From contig NZ_JAOTBE010000019.1 in assembly GCF_026162645.1 (NCBI RefSeq), forward strand, positions 1 to 56,374: a stretch of 56,374 bases of DNA, written 5' to 3'. Below the pieces are notes generated by a model. The model searched no databases. It was not told the DNA's origin and worked only from the letters and a program-made list of their open reading frames with translations. A program made the translations under genes and the position numbers. Shown piece by piece: positions 8,949 to 18,786 of this stretch (position 1 is its first letter; each line of letters begins with the position of its first letter). Origin of the DNA: Paracoccus rhizosphaerae. GTDB taxonomy: Bacteria; Pseudomonadota; Alphaproteobacteria; Rhodobacterales; Rhodobacteraceae.

Positions 8949-10124
8949 TCAGGGTCGAAGCGCCGCCAGACGCTCTGCCAGCGCGGCGATCCCGTCCGCA
9001 TCGACATTGGCGAAGGCCAGCCGCAGGTGCCGCGCGCCGGCCGGATCGTCATTGGGCGTGAACATCGTGCCGGGCAGCGCCAGGACGCCAATGTCGCGCA
9101 CCATCCGCCGCGCCAGATCGGCCGAGCTTTCCGCGAAGGGATGTTCCACCCAGGCGAAATAGGCGCCCGCGCTTTTCAGCCGCCAGCCCGGCAACGCGCC
9201 AAGGGCGGCTTCAGTAGCGGCGCGGCGGGCAAGGATCTCTGCCCGCTCACCCGCCAGCCACTGGCGCAGGTTCGCCATGCCCCAGACCGCCCCCACCTGC
9301 CCCAGTTGCGAGGGAGAGATCGCCACCGTGTCGAGGAACTTCTCGACCTCGGCCAGCCGCGCCTCTCCGGCAACTATCGCGCCGACGCGGTGCCCGGTCA
9401 GCCGGTAGGCCTTGGAGAAGCTGTAGAGCTGGATCAGCGTGGCGTCCCAGTCCTGGCGGGTCAGTAGATCGTGTGGAGCACCGTCGCGGCTGTCAAAATC
9501 GCGATAGGTTTCGTCAACGACCAGCGCCAGCCCGTGCTCTTGCGCCAGGTCGAAGAACCGGCCCACCAAGTTCGCCGGATATTCGGCGCCCGAGGGGTTG
9601 TTCGGCGTCACCAACACGATCGCCCGGGTCCGCGGCCCGATCAGGGCGCGCGCGTGGTCGGGATCGGGCAGCATGTCGTCGCCGCAGGGCAGCGGCACCG
9701 CCTGCACACCCGACATGTCCAGCCACATCTTGTGGTTGAAATACCAGGGTGTCGGCAGGATGACCTGATCCCCCGCCCCCGCCAGCGTCGCCATCGCGGC
9801 GCAAAAGGCCTGGTTGCAGCCCTGCGTGATCGCCACCTGACCCGCCGCGACGGACCCGCCATAGGCAGCCGAGAATTCAGCCGCAACGGCCTCTCGCAGA
9901 TCGACGTTGCCCAGCACCGGACCATAGAGATGCGCCTCGAGGCGCGTCAGCGTTGCCTCGGCGATAGCGCGGCGCAGTCCTTCTGGCGGCGGATCGACCG
10001 GCGCGGCTTGGCTGACGTTGATCAGTGGCCGGTCAGGCGGAAAATCGACGCCCGTCAGCCAGCGCCGCGCCTCCATCACCGGGGGCGCAAAAGTGGCCGC
10101 AAGGGCGGGGTTCAGAGGGGTCAT
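8949..10124 (-). CDS. Class I/II PLP-dependent aminotransferase
   Basis: The 391-residue protein of the aspartate-aminotransferase fold has the PLP Schiff-base lysine at Lys238 in YSFSKAYRLTGHRVG. It also has Asn176 in TPNNPSG, Asp204 in VVDETY, and the substrate-binding Arg in the C-terminal RLAFAN segment. The family moves amino groups between amino acids and keto acids; the substrate cannot be told from the sequence. The frame runs 47 codons further upstream into the preceding gene, but the ATG at 10124 lies one base after that gene's stop and starts at the usual point. It is co-transcribed with the upstream Pro/Ala-rich gene. Confidence 0.93.
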   Translation of the reverse strand: MTPLNPALAATFAPPVMEARRWLTGVDFPPDRPLINVSQAAPVDPPPEGLRRAIAEATLTRLEAHLYGPVLGNVDLREAVAAEFSAAYGGSVAAGQVAITQGCNQAFCAAMATLAGAGDQVILPTPWYFNHKMWLDMSGVQAVPLPCGDDMLPDPDHARALIGPRTRAIVLVTPNNPSGAEYPANLVGRFFDLAQEHGLALVVDETYRDFDSRDGAPHDLLTRQDWDATLIQLYSFSKAYRLTGHRVGAIVAGEARLAEVEKFLDTVAISPSQLGQVGAVWGMANLRQWLAGERAEILARRAATEAALGALPGWRLKSAGAYFAWVEHPFAESSADLARRMVRDIGVLALPGTMFTPNDDPAGARHLRLAFANVDADGIAALAERLAALRP

Positions 10125-10125
10125 G

Positions 10126-11040
10126 TCAGTTCCGCTCCAGTCGGCGAAGGTCGGTAAGGTCGGGCGGCAGCGACAGGTCGAGCGCGGGACTTGGCAGTCG
10201 CGGCGCGGTGTCGGGACTGCCGGCGGCCTCGGGCGCGATCTGCGGAAGGGCGTCGCGTTCGGCATCGGCCTCTGGCTGCGCCAGGGTCGCGGGCGTCGTC
10301 CGCGGCATGTCAGCGGTCGGCGGTGCGGGCAGCGTCAGCGCGGGCGTGCCTTCGCCGGCATCAGGTTGCAGAGGACCCCGGCCGTCGGCCTGCGTTTCGG
10401 GGCGCGCGGGCTGAACCGGGGGAAAGGCCGCTGCCTCCTGCGCGGGGGCGGTAAGCGGTCCCGCAGGGACTGCGCGCTCGGCCGCGCCACCCTGTTCCGG
10501 CAGCACCGGCGGAAGGTCGCCCCCGCGCCCGAACTCGGACCCGGCGGGCAGGTCCAGCGGCTTGGTCAGCGCCGGAGCCGGATCGGCAGGCACCCCGTCC
10601 ACGAACGGGGCGACGTCAGGTGCCCTCGGGGGCGCATCGGGCTGGGTTGACCCGTCCGCCTCGTCCTGCCGCAGCGGCGCTGAGGGAACCTCGGTGTCAG
10701 CTGGCGGTGGCGCCAACAAGGCGTCGATGCCTGGCTGCGACAGCGTTGCAGGTTGTTCCGCCGGGTTGTCGGCATCAGCCCGCGGCAGCGGCGCGGACTC
10801 CTCTGCCGGAACATCGATATCGGCAGGCGGTGGCGCCAACAAGGCGTCGGTGTCTGGCTGCGGCAGCGTTGCAGGTTGTTCCGCCGGGTTGTCGGCATCA
10901 GCCTCCGGCAGCGGCGCGGTTTGCTCAGGCGGGGCATCCGCCGCGGTCTGCGGCAGGGGTGCCAGCAGCGACAGCACCGCCAGCGCCGTCGCGCCCAGAA
11001 GCCCGCCATGCACCATGCCTGCCAGAAATCCCCGTGCCAT
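10126..11040 (-). CDS. Pro/Ala-rich membrane-anchored protein resembling the N-terminus of divergent polysaccharide deacetylases
   Basis: The 304-residue protein has one N-terminal membrane helix (about 5-30, FLAGMVHGGLLGATALAVLSLLAPL). The remainder is almost entirely low-complexity Pro, Ala, Asp and Gln sequence with no recognisable folded domain. The MARGFLAG start is how many Rhodobacteraceae divergent polysaccharide deacetylases begin, but the catalytic NodB-like domain is absent: the frame stops one base before the aminotransferase. Two near-identical blocks around PADNPAEQPATL-type sequence come from an internal DNA duplication. The ATG at 11040 is preferred over that at 11058 because GAGGA lies 5 bases before it. 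The role is unknown. Confidence 0.68.
   Translation of the reverse strand: MARGFLAGMVHGGLLGATALAVLSLLAPLPQTAADAPPEQTAPLPEADADNPAEQPATLPQPDTDALLAPPPADIDVPAEESAPLPRADADNPAEQPATLSQPGIDALLAPPPADTEVPSAPLRQDEADGSTQPDAPPRAPDVAPFVDGVPADPAPALTKPLDLPAGSEFGRGGDLPPVLPEQGGAAERAVPAGPLTAPAQEAAAFPPVQPARPETQADGRGPLQPDAGEGTPALTLPAPPTADMPRTTPATLAQPEADAERDALPQIAPEAAGSPDTAPRLPSPALDLSLPPDLTDLRRLERN
10703..10919 (-). repeat. Direct duplication (about 94 bp, period 123 bp) inside the Pro/Ala-rich gene
   Basis: A block of about 94 bases beginning GGCGGTGGCGCCAACAAGGC occurs at 10703-10796 and again at 10826-10919, with only a few differences. The spacing is 123 bases, exactly 41 codons, so the duplication keeps the reading frame. 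It encodes two copies of a segment containing ADADNPAEQPATL and IDALLAPPPAD-like sequence. Confidence 0.9.
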
Positions 11041-11179
11041 CCGTCCTCGACCCGCCATGTCATCATCCCGGCCGGTCTTGACCCCCGGTCACGCTTTGCC
11101 CCATCTATAGCGGACGCTTTCGCGAGGGGGAACCGCCCCTTCCGCCGGTCCGTCACATCACTGCCGCAAGGTGCCCGCG

Positions 11180-11770
11180 ATGATCCTTCTGATCGACAAC
11201 TACGACAGCTTCACCTGGAACCTCGTCCACTACATGGGCGAGGCCGGCGCCGAGGTGACGGTCCGCCGCAACGACCAGATCACCGTGGACGAGGCGCTGG
11301 AGATGGGTGCGGACGGGATCGTCATCTCTCCGGGGCCCTGCAACCCGGCGCAGGCGGGCATCTGCCTGGACCTGATCCGCGCGGCATCCGACAGGGCGGT
11401 GCCGATATTGGGCGTCTGCCTGGGCCACCAGGCGATCGGGGAAGCGTTCGGCGGCCGCATCGTCCGCGCGGGCCGCATCCTGCACGGCAAGGTCGATGCG
11501 ATCAGCCACGACGGCACCGGAGTCTTCGCCGGCCTGCCATCGCCCCTGAACGCCACACGCTATCATTCGCTGACGGTCGAACCGGACAGCCTGCCGGACT
11601 GCCTTCGCATCACCGCGACCTCGGGCGACGGGACGATCATGGGTCTGGTCCACCGCAACCTGCCCATTGAGGGGGTTCAGTTCCATCCCGAATCCATCGC
11701 CTCGGAACATGGTCACGAGATGATCCGCAGCTTCCTGACGCGCTGCACGCCCCGCGAGAACGCCGCATGA
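11180..11770 (+). CDS. trpG: Anthranilate synthase component II (glutamine amidotransferase)
   Basis: TrpG releases ammonia from glutamine and passes it to TrpE. The 196-residue class I amidotransferase has [14 protein letters not shown] at the start, the oxyanion-loop SPGPCNP, the nucleophile Cys80 in GVCLGHQ, and the His-Glu pair in [12 protein letters not shown] nine bases upstream also fits the frame, but the ATG gives the canonical TrpG start. The stop overlaps the trpD start by ATGA. It heads the trpGD-ung-trpC-moaC-moeA run and is divergent from the Pro/Ala-rich gene, so the promoter must lie within about 140 bases. Confidence 0.96.
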   Translation: MILLIDNYDSFTWNLVHYMGEAGAEVTVRRNDQITVDEALEMGADGIVISPGPCNPAQAGICLDLIRAASDRAVPILGVCLGHQAIGEAFGGRIVRAGRILHGKVDAISHDGTGVFAGLPSPLNATRYHSLTVEPDSLPDCLRITATSGDGTIMGLVHRNLPIEGVQFHPESIASEHGHEMIRSFLTRCTPRENAA

Positions 11771-12789
11771 CCACCGACATCCGCCCACTGATCGGGCTTG
11801 CCGCCACCCGCCCGCTGACCGGCCCCGAAGCCGAGGCCGCATTCTCGGCACTGTTCGACGGGGCGGCGACACCCGCGCAGATCGGCGGCCTGCTGATGGC
11901 CCTGCGCGTGCGTGGAGAGACGGTGCAGGAAATCGCCGCAGCCGCGCGCGCGATGCGGGCCCGCATGAACCGCGTGCGCGCGCACGAGGGGGCGATGGAC
12001 ATCGTCGGCACAGGCGGCGACGGCAAGGGCACGCTCAACATCTCGACTGCCACGGCCTTTGTCGTGGCGGGGGCCGGCGTGGCCGTCGCCAAGCACGGCA
12101 ACCGCAACCTGTCGTCGAAGTCGGGCGCGGCGGATGCACTGGTTCAGATGGGGATCAATGTCATGGGCGGGCCTGCCGTCGCGCAGCAGGCGCTGGACCG
12201 GGCCGGCATCTGCTTCATGATGGCGCCGATGCACCATCCCGCGATGCGCCATGTCGGCCCTCCCCGGGCCGAGCTGGGCACCCGCACCGTCTTCAACCTG
12301 CTGGGACCGCTGACGAACCCTGCCTCGGTCCGGCGCCAACTGACCGGGGCCTTCAGCGCCGAGTGGATTCGTCCCATGGCCGAGGTGCTGCGCGATCTGG
12401 GGTCTGACGCGGCCTGGCTGGTCCACGGCGGCGACGGCACGGATGAGCTTTCCATCGCCGCCGAAAGCCATGTGGCGGCGCTGAAGGACGGCCAGATCAG
12501 CGAATTCACCATCTCGCCCGAGGATGCGGGCCTGCCCCGCCACCCTTTCGAAGCCATCGTCGGCGGAGAGCCGTCGCACAACGCAGCAGAGTTTCGCGCG
12601 CTGCTGGACGGGGCGACCGGGGCCTACCGCGACGCGGTTCTGCTCAATTCGGCGGCGGCGCTTTTGGTGGCGGGCAAGGTGACGGACTTGCGCGACGGCG
12701 CAGCCATGGCCGCCGAATCGATCGACAGCGGCGCCGCGAGGGAGCGCCTGACCGCACTGGCGCAGGTGACCGGGGCACCCGAAGCGTGA
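11767..12789 (+). CDS. trpD: Anthranilate phosphoribosyltransferase
   Basis: TrpD joins anthranilate to PRPP, the second step of tryptophan synthesis. The 340-residue protein has the signatures [15 protein letters not shown] (PRPP-binding loop, about residues 79-93), [17 protein letters not shown], and GPLTNPA. It overlaps trpG by four bases (ATGA), and its stop overlaps the ung start as GTGA, so translation of the three is likely coupled. Confidence 0.97.
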   Translation: MTTDIRPLIGLAATRPLTGPEAEAAFSALFDGAATPAQIGGLLMALRVRGETVQEIAAAARAMRARMNRVRAHEGAMDIVGTGGDGKGTLNISTATAFVVAGAGVAVAKHGNRNLSSKSGAADALVQMGINVMGGPAVAQQALDRAGICFMMAPMHHPAMRHVGPPRAELGTRTVFNLLGPLTNPASVRRQLTGAFSAEWIRPMAEVLRDLGSDAAWLVHGGDGTDELSIAAESHVAALKDGQISEFTISPEDAGLPRHPFEAIVGGEPSHNAAEFRALLDGATGAYRDAVLLNSAAALLVAGKVTDLRDGAAMAAESIDSGAARERLTALAQVTGAPEA

Positions 12790-13421
12790 AACCGCCAAAG
12801 CATTGGGCTCATCTGCCGTTCTTCCGAAACGACTGGCCGGCGATCCGCGACCGGTTGGCGAATAGTGCCTTTTTGCCCGGCCCGGACCAAATCTTCGCAG
12901 CGCTTGAGGCCACCACACCCGAAGAAGTCCGCGTTGTGATCCTGGGGCAGGATCCCTACCCCACGCCGGGACATGCGAACGGGCTGGCCTTTTCGGTCAC
13001 GCCAGAGACGCCCTTGCCGCGGTCGCTGAAGAACATCTTCCGCGAATTGAAGGACGATCTTGGCGCTGCTCCGCCCACAGGCGACCTGTCGAACTGGGCG
13101 CGGCAGGGAGTGCTGCTGCTGAACAGCGCGCTCTCTGTCACGCCGGGCAATGCCGGCGCCCATGCGGGTTGGGGTTGGAGCAGCCTGGCCCGCGATGCCG
13201 TAGCCGAAGCGCAGCGCCACCATCCGCTGGCGTTCCTGATCTGGGGCAACCATGCCAAGAAGACACTGGCCGGCCTGCCCCGCCCGCAGGACATGGTGAT
13301 CGCGACGGCGCATCCCTCGCCCCTGTCGGCGCGGCGGGGGTTCTTCGGCAGCCGGCCCTTCAGCCGCATCAACGCCTGGCTGGAAAGCCAGGGCCAGCCC
13401 CCTATCGACTGGACGCGGTGA
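12786..13421 (+). CDS. ung: Uracil-DNA glycosylase, family 1
   Basis: UNG removes uracil from DNA to start base-excision repair. The 211-residue protein shows the family 1 catalytic loop GQDPYP with Asp56, and the minor-groove loop [14 protein letters not shown] with His176. The uracil-specificity Asn lies in LLLNSALSV. The residue after the conserved Tyr is Pro, where most UNGs have His. The start is a GTG that overlaps the trpD stop (GTGA). Its place between trpD and trpC is unusual and ties a DNA-repair gene to the tryptophan operon. It ends 39 bases before trpC. Confidence 0.93.
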   Translation: MKPPKHWAHLPFFRNDWPAIRDRLANSAFLPGPDQIFAALEATTPEEVRVVILGQDPYPTPGHANGLAFSVTPETPLPRSLKNIFRELKDDLGAAPPTGDLSNWARQGVLLLNSALSVTPGNAGAHAGWGWSSLARDAVAEAQRHHPLAFLIWGNHAKKTLAGLPRPQDMVIATAHPSPLSARRGFFGSRPFSRINAWLESQGQPPIDWTR

Positions 13422-13460
13422 CCCCTTCCCCAGCATGACGCATGGCGATAGAACCCTGTC

Positions 13461-14252
13461 ATGGACATTCTGGAAAAGATCAAGGCCTACAAGCTGGAAG
13501 AGATCGCGGCCGCGAAGGCCGCCCGCCCGCTGGCCGATGTCGAGGCCGCCGCCCGCCAGGCGTCGGCCCCCCGCGGATTTGCCGCCGCACTGGACCGGGC
13601 CGCGGCCGCCGGTCCCGCTCTCATCGCTGAAATCAAGAAGGCCAGCCCGTCCAAGGGCCTGATCCGGCCCGACTTCGACCCGCCCGCTTTGGCCCGCGCC
13701 TATGCGGCGGGCGGCGCCGCCTGCCTGTCGGTTCTGACCGATGCGCCCAGCTTTCAGGGTGCGCCGGAATATCTGGCATCTGCTCGCGATGCCTGCGACC
13801 TGCCGGCGTTGCGCAAGGACTTCCTCCACGACACTTATCAGGTGGCCGAGGCGCGGGCTTGGGGCGCGGACTGCATCCTGATCATCATGGCCTCGGTCGA
13901 TGATACCCTGGCGGCCGAGCTCGAGGATGCCGCCTGCCACTGGGGCATGGACGCGCTGATCGAGGTTCACGACCAGGCCGAGCTTGACCGCGCGCTGCGG
14001 TTGAAGTCGCCGCTGATCGGCATAAACAACCGCAATCTCAGGACGTTCGAGGTCAGTCTTGATGTGACGCGCAATCTATCGGCACGCATCCCTGAAGAAC
14101 GTCAGGTGGTCTGCGAAAGCGGGCTGTTCACGTCGGAGGATCTTCGCCAGATGATGAACTGCGGCGCGCGCCGCTTCCTGATCGGTGAAAGCCTGATGCG
14201 GCAGGAGGATGTCGGTGCCGCGACGCGCACGATCCTGGATGTCGCGGCATGA
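13461..14252 (+). CDS. trpC: Indole-3-glycerol-phosphate synthase
   Basis: TrpC closes the indole ring in tryptophan synthesis. The 263-residue TIM-barrel protein has [19 protein letters not shown] (about residues 54-72), the catalytic Lys region [43 protein letters not shown] and [12 protein letters not shown]. It is not fused to TrpF, which is not in this window. It overlaps moaC by ATGA. Confidence 0.97.
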   Translation: MDILEKIKAYKLEEIAAAKAARPLADVEAAARQASAPRGFAAALDRAAAAGPALIAEIKKASPSKGLIRPDFDPPALARAYAAGGAACLSVLTDAPSFQGAPEYLASARDACDLPALRKDFLHDTYQVAEARAWGADCILIIMASVDDTLAAELEDAACHWGMDALIEVHDQAELDRALRLKSPLIGINNRNLRTFEVSLDVTRNLSARIPEERQVVCESGLFTSEDLRQMMNCGARRFLIGESLMRQEDVGAATRTILDVAA

Positions 14253-14722
14253 CGCTGACGCATTTCGACGCCTCGGGTCAGGCACACATGGTCGATGTCT
14301 CGGACAAGGCCGAAACCGTGCGCGAGGCTGTGGCCACCGGCTGCGTGATCATGACCGCATCGACGCTGAAGCTTGCGCATGCTGGGGCCGCCAAGGGCGA
14401 CGTGCTGGGCGTGGCACGCCTGGCCGGCATCATGGGTGCCAAGCGGACAGCCGACCTGATCCCGCTGTGCCACCCGCTGCCGATCAGCAAGGTGGCGCTG
14501 GATCTGGTCCCCGACCCGACCCTGCCGGGCGTCCGCGTGACCGCCACCGTGCGCACGACGGGGCGCACCGGTGTCGAGATGGAGGCCCTGACCGCCGTCA
14601 CCACCGCCTGCCTGACGGTCTATGACATGCTGAAGGCGGCCGAGAAATCCATGCAGATCACCGACATCCACCTTCTGAGAAAAGAGGGCGGCAAGTCAGG
14701 CCTCTATGAGGCACAGGCATGA
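14249..14722 (+). CDS. moaC: Cyclic pyranopterin monophosphate synthase accessory protein
   Basis: MoaC acts with MoaA in the first stage of molybdenum-cofactor synthesis, turning the 3',8-cyclo-GTP product of MoaA into cPMP. The 157-residue protein has the family landmarks [18 protein letters not shown] at the start, [26 protein letters not shown] (of which [10 protein letters not shown] is the core), VEMEALTAV and a late [10 protein letters not shown]. It lies between trpC and moeA with four-base overlaps on both sides. MoaA is encoded about 17 kb away in this window. Confidence 0.97.
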   Translation: MTLTHFDASGQAHMVDVSDKAETVREAVATGCVIMTASTLKLAHAGAAKGDVLGVARLAGIMGAKRTADLIPLCHPLPISKVALDLVPDPTLPGVRVTATVRTTGRTGVEMEALTAVTTACLTVYDMLKAAEKSMQITDIHLLRKEGGKSGLYEAQA

Positions 14723-15897
14723 TTTCGGTCGAGGAAGCGCTGGCAAAGGTCCTGTCGCTGGCCCCGGCGCCCAAGGGGGAAGCCGTGCCTCTGGATCAGG
14801 CAAACGGGCGCGTGCTTCTGCAGCCCGCGGTATCGCGCCTGACGCAGCCGCCGTTCAATGCCTCGGCGATGGACGGCTATGCAATGCGGCTTGTCGATCT
14901 GCCGGGCCCGCTACGGATCGTCGGAACCAGCGCGGCAGGCCATCCGTGGACCGGCACGCCAACCCCCGGAACCGCAGTCCGGATCTTCACCGGCGCACCG
15001 GTGCCGCCAGGCTATGACCACGTCGAGTTGCAGGAAAATACCAGCGTCAAGGGCGAATTCGTCAGCGTCGAACGACCGTCATCCGGCCGCAACATCCGCG
15101 CCCGCGGCAACGACTTTGCCGAAGGCGATGTCGTCGAGGCCGGGCGGCTTCTGCAGGCGGCGGATATCGGTCTTCTGGCAGCGATGAACCTGTCAGCAGT
15201 CACCGTCGCCCGGCGCCCCCGCGTCGCGGTTCTCGCGGGCGGGGATGAGCTTGTTCGGCCGGGCAGCCCCGTCGCCGAGGGGCAGATCGTCAGTTCGAAC
15301 GACCTTGCCGTCGCCGCGCTGGCGCGCGATGCCGGGGCCATCGTCGACATGCTGCCCATCGCGCAGGATACCGAAGAGAGCCTGCGCCAGAGTTTCGATG
15401 CCGCCAGGGGTGCTGACTTGGTCGTGACCATCGGCGGTGCATCGGTCGGGGACCATGACCTTGTCGCAAAGGTCGCCGCAGGCCTGGGTATGGAGCGGTC
15501 GTTCTACAAGATCGCCATACGGCCCGGAAAGCCGTTGATGGCTGGCCACATCAATGGCGGAGCCTTGATCGGGCTGCCGGGAAATCCCGTCTCTGCAATC
15601 GTTTGCGCCATCTTGTTCGTGCAGCCCTTGATCCGGCGGATGCAGGGTACGACCGCGCATTCGCCGCTTCGTCGGGGGCTGCTGGCGCATGACCTGCCGG
15701 CCGAGGGACCGCGCCAGCATTACCTGAGGGCGACGCTGGAGGATGGCGACCTGTTGCCGGTGATCCGCCCCTTCACGGACCAAGATTCAGCGCGCCTGTC
15801 GCTGATGGCGCAGGCGGATGCGCTGCTGGTTCGGCCGGCGAACGATCCGCCCCGGAAGGCAGGGTCCTGCGCCGATTTCATTCCGCTTCGCCGCTGA
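14719..15897 (+). CDS. moeA: Molybdopterin molybdotransferase
   Basis: MoeA inserts molybdate into adenylylated molybdopterin at the end of cofactor synthesis. The 392-residue protein shows the start-domain AMDGYAMR (about residues 52-59), the hinge [10 protein letters not shown] and the MoCF-type binding domain with [15 protein letters not shown] (GGxSxGDxD). It also has [23 protein letters not shown], which is diagnostic. It is last in the trp/moa run; a 97-base gap with its own promoter separates it from lexA. Confidence 0.96.
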   Translation: MISVEEALAKVLSLAPAPKGEAVPLDQANGRVLLQPAVSRLTQPPFNASAMDGYAMRLVDLPGPLRIVGTSAAGHPWTGTPTPGTAVRIFTGAPVPPGYDHVELQENTSVKGEFVSVERPSSGRNIRARGNDFAEGDVVEAGRLLQAADIGLLAAMNLSAVTVARRPRVAVLAGGDELVRPGSPVAEGQIVSSNDLAVAALARDAGAIVDMLPIAQDTEESLRQSFDAARGADLVVTIGGASVGDHDLVAKVAAGLGMERSFYKIAIRPGKPLMAGHINGGALIGLPGNPVSAIVCAILFVQPLIRRMQGTTAHSPLRRGLLAHDLPAEGPRQHYLRATLEDGDLLPVIRPFTDQDSARLSLMAQADALLVRPANDPPRKAGSCADFIPLRR

Positions 15898-15934
15898 AGA
15901 TTAATCGTTTTTTCATCATCGTATGCGCTGATGA

Positions 15935-15963
15935 TTGACGCGATTCTGCAGGCGGGGTAGAAC
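15935..15963 (+). promoter_or_regulatory. Predicted sigma-70 promoter of lexA
   Basis: A TTGACG -35 hexamer (15935-15940) and a TAGAAC -10 hexamer (15958-15963) are separated by exactly 17 bases. The spacing and the overlap of the -10 region with the SOS box support this as the lexA promoter. Confidence 0.7.
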
Positions 15964-15974
15964 ATTGAACGAAC
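15960..15974 (+). promoter_or_regulatory. SOS box (LexA operator) of lexA
   Basis: The sequence GAACATTGAACGAAC fits GAAC-N7-GAAC, the alphaproteobacterial LexA operator (GTTC-N7-GTTC read on the other strand). It overlaps the predicted -10 hexamer and lies 20 bases before the lexA ATG, so LexA would block its own promoter. Confidence 0.85.
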
Positions 15975-15994
15975 ATGTGTGCGAAGGGCGGGCC

Positions 15995-16711
15995 ATGCTG
16001 ACAAGAAAGCAGATCGAACTGCTGGAGTTCATTCAGAAGCGGATGATGCGCGACGGCGTGCCACCGTCATTCGACGAGATGAAGGACGCGCTGGACCTTC
16101 GGTCCAAGTCGGGCATCCACCGGCTTGTGACCGCGCTGGAAGAGCGGGGGTTCATCCGACGCCTGCCGCATCGCGCCCGCGCATTGGAGGTCTTGCGCCT
16201 GCCGGACGCGCTGGCGCACCTGACGGACACCCCGCCAGCGCCTGCGAAATCCACCTTCACCCCTCGCGTCATCACCAACCAGCGACCTGCCCGCCCGCGC
16301 GGAGCATTGACGGTCGTGGACAGTCCCGCGGTCCAGCTCCCGCTAATGGGTCGCATCGCTGCCGGGGTTCCCATCGAAGCAATCTCCGAAGTTTCCCATC
16401 ACGTCTCGGTGCCGGGAACGATGCTGTCGGGGCGAGAGCATCATTACGCGCTCGAGGTAACGGGTGATTCGATGATCGACGCCGGGATCAACGATGGTGA
16501 TGTCGTCGTCATTCGAGAGCAGGACACCGCAGATAACGGCGACATCATCGTGGCCTTGGTCGATGATCAGGAAGCGACGCTGAAGCGCTATCGCCGCAAG
16601 GGCTCGATGATCGCGCTCGAGGCCGCCAACTCGGCCTATGAGACCCGGTTGCTGCCCGAGGATCGGGTGCGCATCCAGGGTCGGCTTGTGGGCCTGATCC
16701 GCAGCTATTGA
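15995..16711 (+). CDS. lexA: SOS repressor LexA (self-cleaving)
   Basis: LexA represses DNA-damage genes and inactivates itself by RecA-stimulated cleavage. The 238-residue protein has an N-terminal winged helix (about 1-70, [42 protein letters not shown]). The cleavage site is Ala123-Gly124 in [11 protein letters not shown], and the catalytic dyad is Ser159 (VTGDSM) and Lys197 (ATLKRY). The ATG at 15995 gives the standard start; an upstream in-frame ATG at 15935 would lie inside the promoter. An operator just upstream indicates autorepression. Confidence 0.97.
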   Translation: MLTRKQIELLEFIQKRMMRDGVPPSFDEMKDALDLRSKSGIHRLVTALEERGFIRRLPHRARALEVLRLPDALAHLTDTPPAPAKSTFTPRVITNQRPARPRGALTVVDSPAVQLPLMGRIAAGVPIEAISEVSHHVSVPGTMLSGREHHYALEVTGDSMIDAGINDGDVVVIREQDTADNGDIIVALVDDQEATLKRYRRKGSMIALEAANSAYETRLLPEDRVRIQGRLVGLIRSY

Positions 16712-16745
16712 TCTGCCTCGGCCGAGAGAAATCTCGGTTCAGATC
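16710..16745. terminator. Bidirectional hairpin between lexA and hemC
   Basis: The inner stem CCGAGA/TCTCGG closes a GAAA tetraloop (16722-16737), and an outer stem GATCTG/CAGATC (16710-16715 and 16740-16745) extends it. It overlaps both convergent stop codons. There is no long T-run, so the mechanism is uncertain. Confidence 0.5.
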
Positions 16746-17677
16746 TCCATGAAGCCTGGACCGGCGCGTCCCAGCAGTTCACGCGCGAGGTCGTCGCCTA
16801 TGGCGGGGCCATCGGCCACGACCCCTTCCCGCATCGCGGCGACGACCGCGCTGCCGTCGGGGCGCAGGATCTCGCCCCGCAGCGTCATCGTCGGCCCCGA
16901 AATCTCGGCCAAACCCGCGATGGGCGTCTGACATGACCCATCGAGCCGGGCCAGGAACGCCCGCTCGGCCGCGATGCGGAACCCCGTCTGCGGATCATGG
17001 ATGGACGCCAACAGCATCTCGACGACGACATCGTCCTGCCGCCGCTCGATGCCGATGGCCCCCTGAGCGACGGCAGGAAGCATCTCGGCAGGGTCAATGG
17101 CGCTGCGTGCGACATCGGCCATGTTCAGCCGGTTGAGGCCGGCCATGGCAAGGAAGGTCGCCGTCGCAACACCTTCGTCCAGCTTGCGCATCCGCGTCTG
17201 GACGTTGCCCCGGAACTCGACCAGGCAAAGGTCGGGACGGCGATGCGCCAGTTGGGCCCGACGGCGCAGGCTGGATGATCCGACCACCGCACCCTGCGGC
17301 AGATCGGCGATCGACGTGACGTGGGGGCTGACAAAGGCATCCCGGACATCCTCGCGCGGAAGAAGGCAGTCGATCACCAGGCCTTCGGGCTGCAGGGTCG
17401 GCATGTCCTTCATCGAATGCACGGCGATGTCGATTGCCCCGTCCGCCAAGGCCTCCTCGATCTCTCGCGTGAACAGGCCCTTGCCACCAATTTCCTTCAG
17501 CGGGCGGTCCGTGACCCGGTCGCCGGTCGTCTTGATCGGCACGATCTGGAACGCTTCGGCAGGCAGGGAATGCGCGGCCATCAGCCGGTCGCGGGTCTCG
17601 TGGGCCTGGGCAAGAGCCAGGACCGATCCGCGTGTTCCGATCCGCAGCGGGCGGGAGGTGTCGGGCATCTGTTTCAT
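16739..17677 (-). CDS. hemC: Porphobilinogen deaminase (hydroxymethylbilane synthase)
   Basis: HemC polymerises four porphobilinogen units into hydroxymethylbilane in tetrapyrrole synthesis. The 312-residue protein shows LRIGTRGSVLALAQA (about 10-24), the Asp-containing HSMKDMPT, SLRRRAQL, and Cys249 in GSCQTPIAG, which carries the dipyrromethane cofactor. The frame is open for 40 more codons, but those run into the divergent hemE. The ATG at 17677 gives a length matching E. coli HemC (313); an ATG at 17668 is the alternative. It is divergent from hemE across about 73 bases. Confidence 0.95.
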   Translation of the reverse strand: MKQMPDTSRPLRIGTRGSVLALAQAHETRDRLMAAHSLPAEAFQIVPIKTTGDRVTDRPLKEIGGKGLFTREIEEALADGAIDIAVHSMKDMPTLQPEGLVIDCLLPREDVRDAFVSPHVTSIADLPQGAVVGSSSLRRRAQLAHRRPDLCLVEFRGNVQTRMRKLDEGVATATFLAMAGLNRLNMADVARSAIDPAEMLPAVAQGAIGIERRQDDVVVEMLLASIHDPQTGFRIAAERAFLARLDGSCQTPIAGLAEISGPTMTLRGEILRPDGSAVVAAMREGVVADGPAIGDDLARELLGRAGPGFMEI

Positions 17678-17750
17678 GGCCACCGCATAGCTGGCGGGCG
17701 CGCGCTTGACAACGTCCGTTGCCTCGCCTTCAAGGGGCGCAGGAGGCGAC

Positions 17751-18779
17751 ATGACGAAATTGCTGCTGCGTGCCTTGGCCGGCGAGACATTGCCCACCCC
17801 GCCGATCTGGATGATGCGGCAGGCCGGTCGCTATCTGCCCGAATACCGCGCCACCCGCGCCCAGGCCGGGGACTTTCTGTCGCTGTGCTACAACCCGGAG
17901 CTGGCGGCCGAGGTGACTCTTCAGCCCATCCGGCGCTATGGATTCGATGCAGCGATTCTTTTTGCCGATATCCTTCTGGTGCCGCAGGCGCTTGGGGCCG
18001 ACCTGTGGTTCGTGACCGGAGAGGGGCCGCGCCTATCGACGGTCACTTCGGCCGCCGATCTGAAGCAGTTGAAGCCTGCGGACGACATCGACGAGCGTCT
18101 GTCGCCGATCTACCAGACGCTGCGCATCCTCTCGACCGAGCTGCCGCCCGAGACGACGCTGATCGGCTTCGCGGGTGCGCCCTGGACCGTCGCGACCTAC
18201 ATGATTGCCGGCCGCGGCACCAAGGATCAGGGCCCCGCCCATGCGCTGAAGGACGGTGACCGCCAGACCTTCGTCCACCTAATGGACCTGATCACGGAAG
18301 CCACCATCCACTATCTGTCGCGACAGATCGAGGCAGGTGCCGAGGTCGTGAAGCTGTTTGACAGCTGGGCAGGCAGCCTGCGCGGCGCAGACTTCGACGA
18401 CTTTGCCCTTGCTCCTGCACGCAAGATTATCGCGGCTTTGAAAGAGCGTCATCCTTTGGTCCCGATCATCGCGTTCCCCCGCGAGGCGGGCGATCGGTAT
18501 GCCGGTTTTGCCAAGGCCACGGGGGCGGATTGCGTCGCACTGGACAACTCGGTTCCAGCCGAATGGGCAGCCGAGCATGTCCAGGTCGACGGCTGCGTGC
18601 AAGGCAACCTCGACCCTCGCCATATGGTCGCCGGCGGGCCGACACTGGTGGCCGAGGCGCAGCGGATCACCCGTAGCTTCCGCGGCGGTCCCCATGTCTT
18701 CAACTTGGGCCACGGCATCACCCCCGATGCCGATCCTGACAACGTCGCGCGGATGATCGACGCTGTCCGCAGCGCCTGA
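17751..18779 (+). CDS. hemE: Uroporphyrinogen decarboxylase
   Basis: HemE removes four carboxyl groups from uroporphyrinogen III to give coproporphyrinogen III. The 342-residue protein has [17 protein letters not shown] (about residues 18-34), [17 protein letters not shown] with the substrate Asp, [20 protein letters not shown], and [12 protein letters not shown]. The ATG at 17751 follows AGGAGG closely and fits the family start. A TTGACA at 17706-17711 could be its -35, but the matching -10 (TTCAAG) is poor. HemF, which acts on the product, is encoded later in this window. Confidence 0.96.
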   Translation: MTKLLLRALAGETLPTPPIWMMRQAGRYLPEYRATRAQAGDFLSLCYNPELAAEVTLQPIRRYGFDAAILFADILLVPQALGADLWFVTGEGPRLSTVTSAADLKQLKPADDIDERLSPIYQTLRILSTELPPETTLIGFAGAPWTVATYMIAGRGTKDQGPAHALKDGDRQTFVHLMDLITEATIHYLSRQIEAGAEVVKLFDSWAGSLRGADFDDFALAPARKIIAALKERHPLVPIIAFPREAGDRYAGFAKATGADCVALDNSVPAEWAAEHVQVDGCVQGNLDPRHMVAGGPTLVAEAQRITRSFRGGPHVFNLGHGITPDADPDNVARMIDAVRSA

Positions 18780-18786
18780 GGTCACC

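Noticed and set aside
10690..10920. Repeated block as a possible CRISPR array
   Set aside because: There are only two copies, with an in-frame 123-base period and coding repeats; this is a gene-internal duplication.
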